This document shows positions 6,344 through 6,739 of a stretch of 6,739 bases of DNA, piece after piece. The stretch's first letter is position 1; the number at the start of each line of letters is the position of its first letter. Position numbers and translations under genes: made by a program. Under the pieces are notes generated by a model that was not told the origin of the DNA, did not search any database, and saw only the letters and a program-made list of their open reading frames with translations. The stretch comes from an uncultured Gammaproteobacteria bacterium (GTDB taxonomy: Bacteria; Pseudomonadota; Gammaproteobacteria; Rariloculales; Rariloculaceae). The stretch covers positions 1-6,739 of the forward strand of contig CAMPKU010000229.1 in assembly GCA_946887385.1 (NCBI GenBank), in the 5' to 3' direction.

Positions 6344-6739
6344 ATGCCGAGATCGAATCCGCGTCGCTCCGCCGGTATCGCCGTCGTGCACGAGACGGCC
6401 GAGGGGGCGCGGTTTCTGCTGCTGCGCGCCTACAAAAACTGGGATTTCCCGAAGGGGCTCGTCGAGGCGGGCGAAGAACCGCTCGCCGCTGCATTACGCG
6501 AGACGCGCGAGGAAACAGGGCTTAAGGATCTCGACTTCGCATGGGGCACGGACTACGTCGAGACGGCGCCGTACGCGGGCGGCAAGGTCGCTCGCTATTA
6601 CGTCGCGCGAACGCGCAATCCGAACGTTATGTTGCCAGTGAACCCGGCGCTCGGCCGCCCCGAGCATCACGAGTACCGCTGGGTAGACTTCACTGAAGCG
6701 CTGGCGCTCACGGTGCCGCGGCTGCAGCGCGTCGTGGCG
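6344..6739 (+). CDS. NUDIX hydrolase, Ap4A-hydrolase-like, cut off by the window end
   Basis: 132 codons are present without a stop, ending exactly at the last base, so the 3' end is missing. The start MPRSNPRRSAGIAVVHE leads into strand ARFLLLRAY and WDFPKG (33-38), then a perfect Nudix box from G38 to L60: G, five residues, E44, seven residues, then RETREETGL (52-60). This box binds Mg2+ and cleaves nucleoside diphosphate-linked compounds. The SAG...LLLRAYKNWDFPKG arrangement is typical of bis(5'-nucleosyl)-tetraphosphatases (NUDT2-like) and related diadenosine-polyphosphate hydrolases, so a cytoplasmic nucleotide-housecleaning role is likely. HHEYRWVDFTEAL (108-120) is the usual late strand of the family. 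No SD precedes the ATG; GTG at 6308 in the same frame is an alternative start. It is probably unrelated in function to the minus-strand operon. Confidence 0.88.
   Translation, partial: MPRSNPRRSAGIAVVHETAEGARFLLLRAYKNWDFPKGLVEAGEEPLAAALRETREETGLKDLDFAWGTDYVETAPYAGGKVARYYVARTRNPNVMLPVNPALGRPEHHEYRWVDFTEALALTVPRLQRVVA

Overview
The window is GC-rich bacterial DNA and almost fully coding. It looks like a fragment of an environmental Gram-negative genome. The Planctomycete-type PSD cytochrome, the HXXSHH (DUF1552) protein and the secreted ankyrin-repeat protein are a combination I associate with uncultured Gammaproteobacteria, Acidobacteria and the Planctomycetes/Verrucomicrobia group. The sequence alone does not settle the phylum. 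I see no tRNA, rRNA, CRISPR, insertion sequence or phage gene.

Minus strand, about 5.7 kb down to 1: four genes point the same way with short gaps and probably form one operon. In transcription order they are: (1) a Tat-exported MBL-fold protein that has lost most of its metal ligands (5623-4694); (2) after 60 bp, an 832-residue membrane-anchored protein with a haem-binding CXXCH module followed by the DUF1587-1595-1592-1588-1585 block (4633-2135, TTG start); (3) after 16 bp holding a strong Shine-Dalgarno, a Tat-exported HXXSHH-family protein (2118-811, GTG start); (4) after 2 bp, a secreted ankyrin-repeat protein (808 to beyond base 1). An in-frame TAA at 455-457 interrupts the ankyrin gene, but the frame stays open and ankyrin-like right to the window edge.

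Plus strand, right end: a short divergent intergenic region (5624-5831) separates the operon from a 123-residue dimeric alpha/beta-barrel (ABM-like) protein (5832-6203). After a 140-bp gap comes a NUDIX hydrolase of the Ap4A-hydrolase type, starting at 6344 and cut off by the window end.

All four operon products carry export or membrane-anchor signals, so they should meet in the periplasm or at the outer face of the inner membrane. My inference is an envelope redox or oxidative module, with the PSD protein as electron carrier or enzyme, HXXSHH as its partner, the ankyrin protein as scaffold, and the degenerate MBL as a non-hydrolytic binding or regulatory component. No substrate can be read from the sequence. 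No stretch longer than 300 bases lacks a gene.
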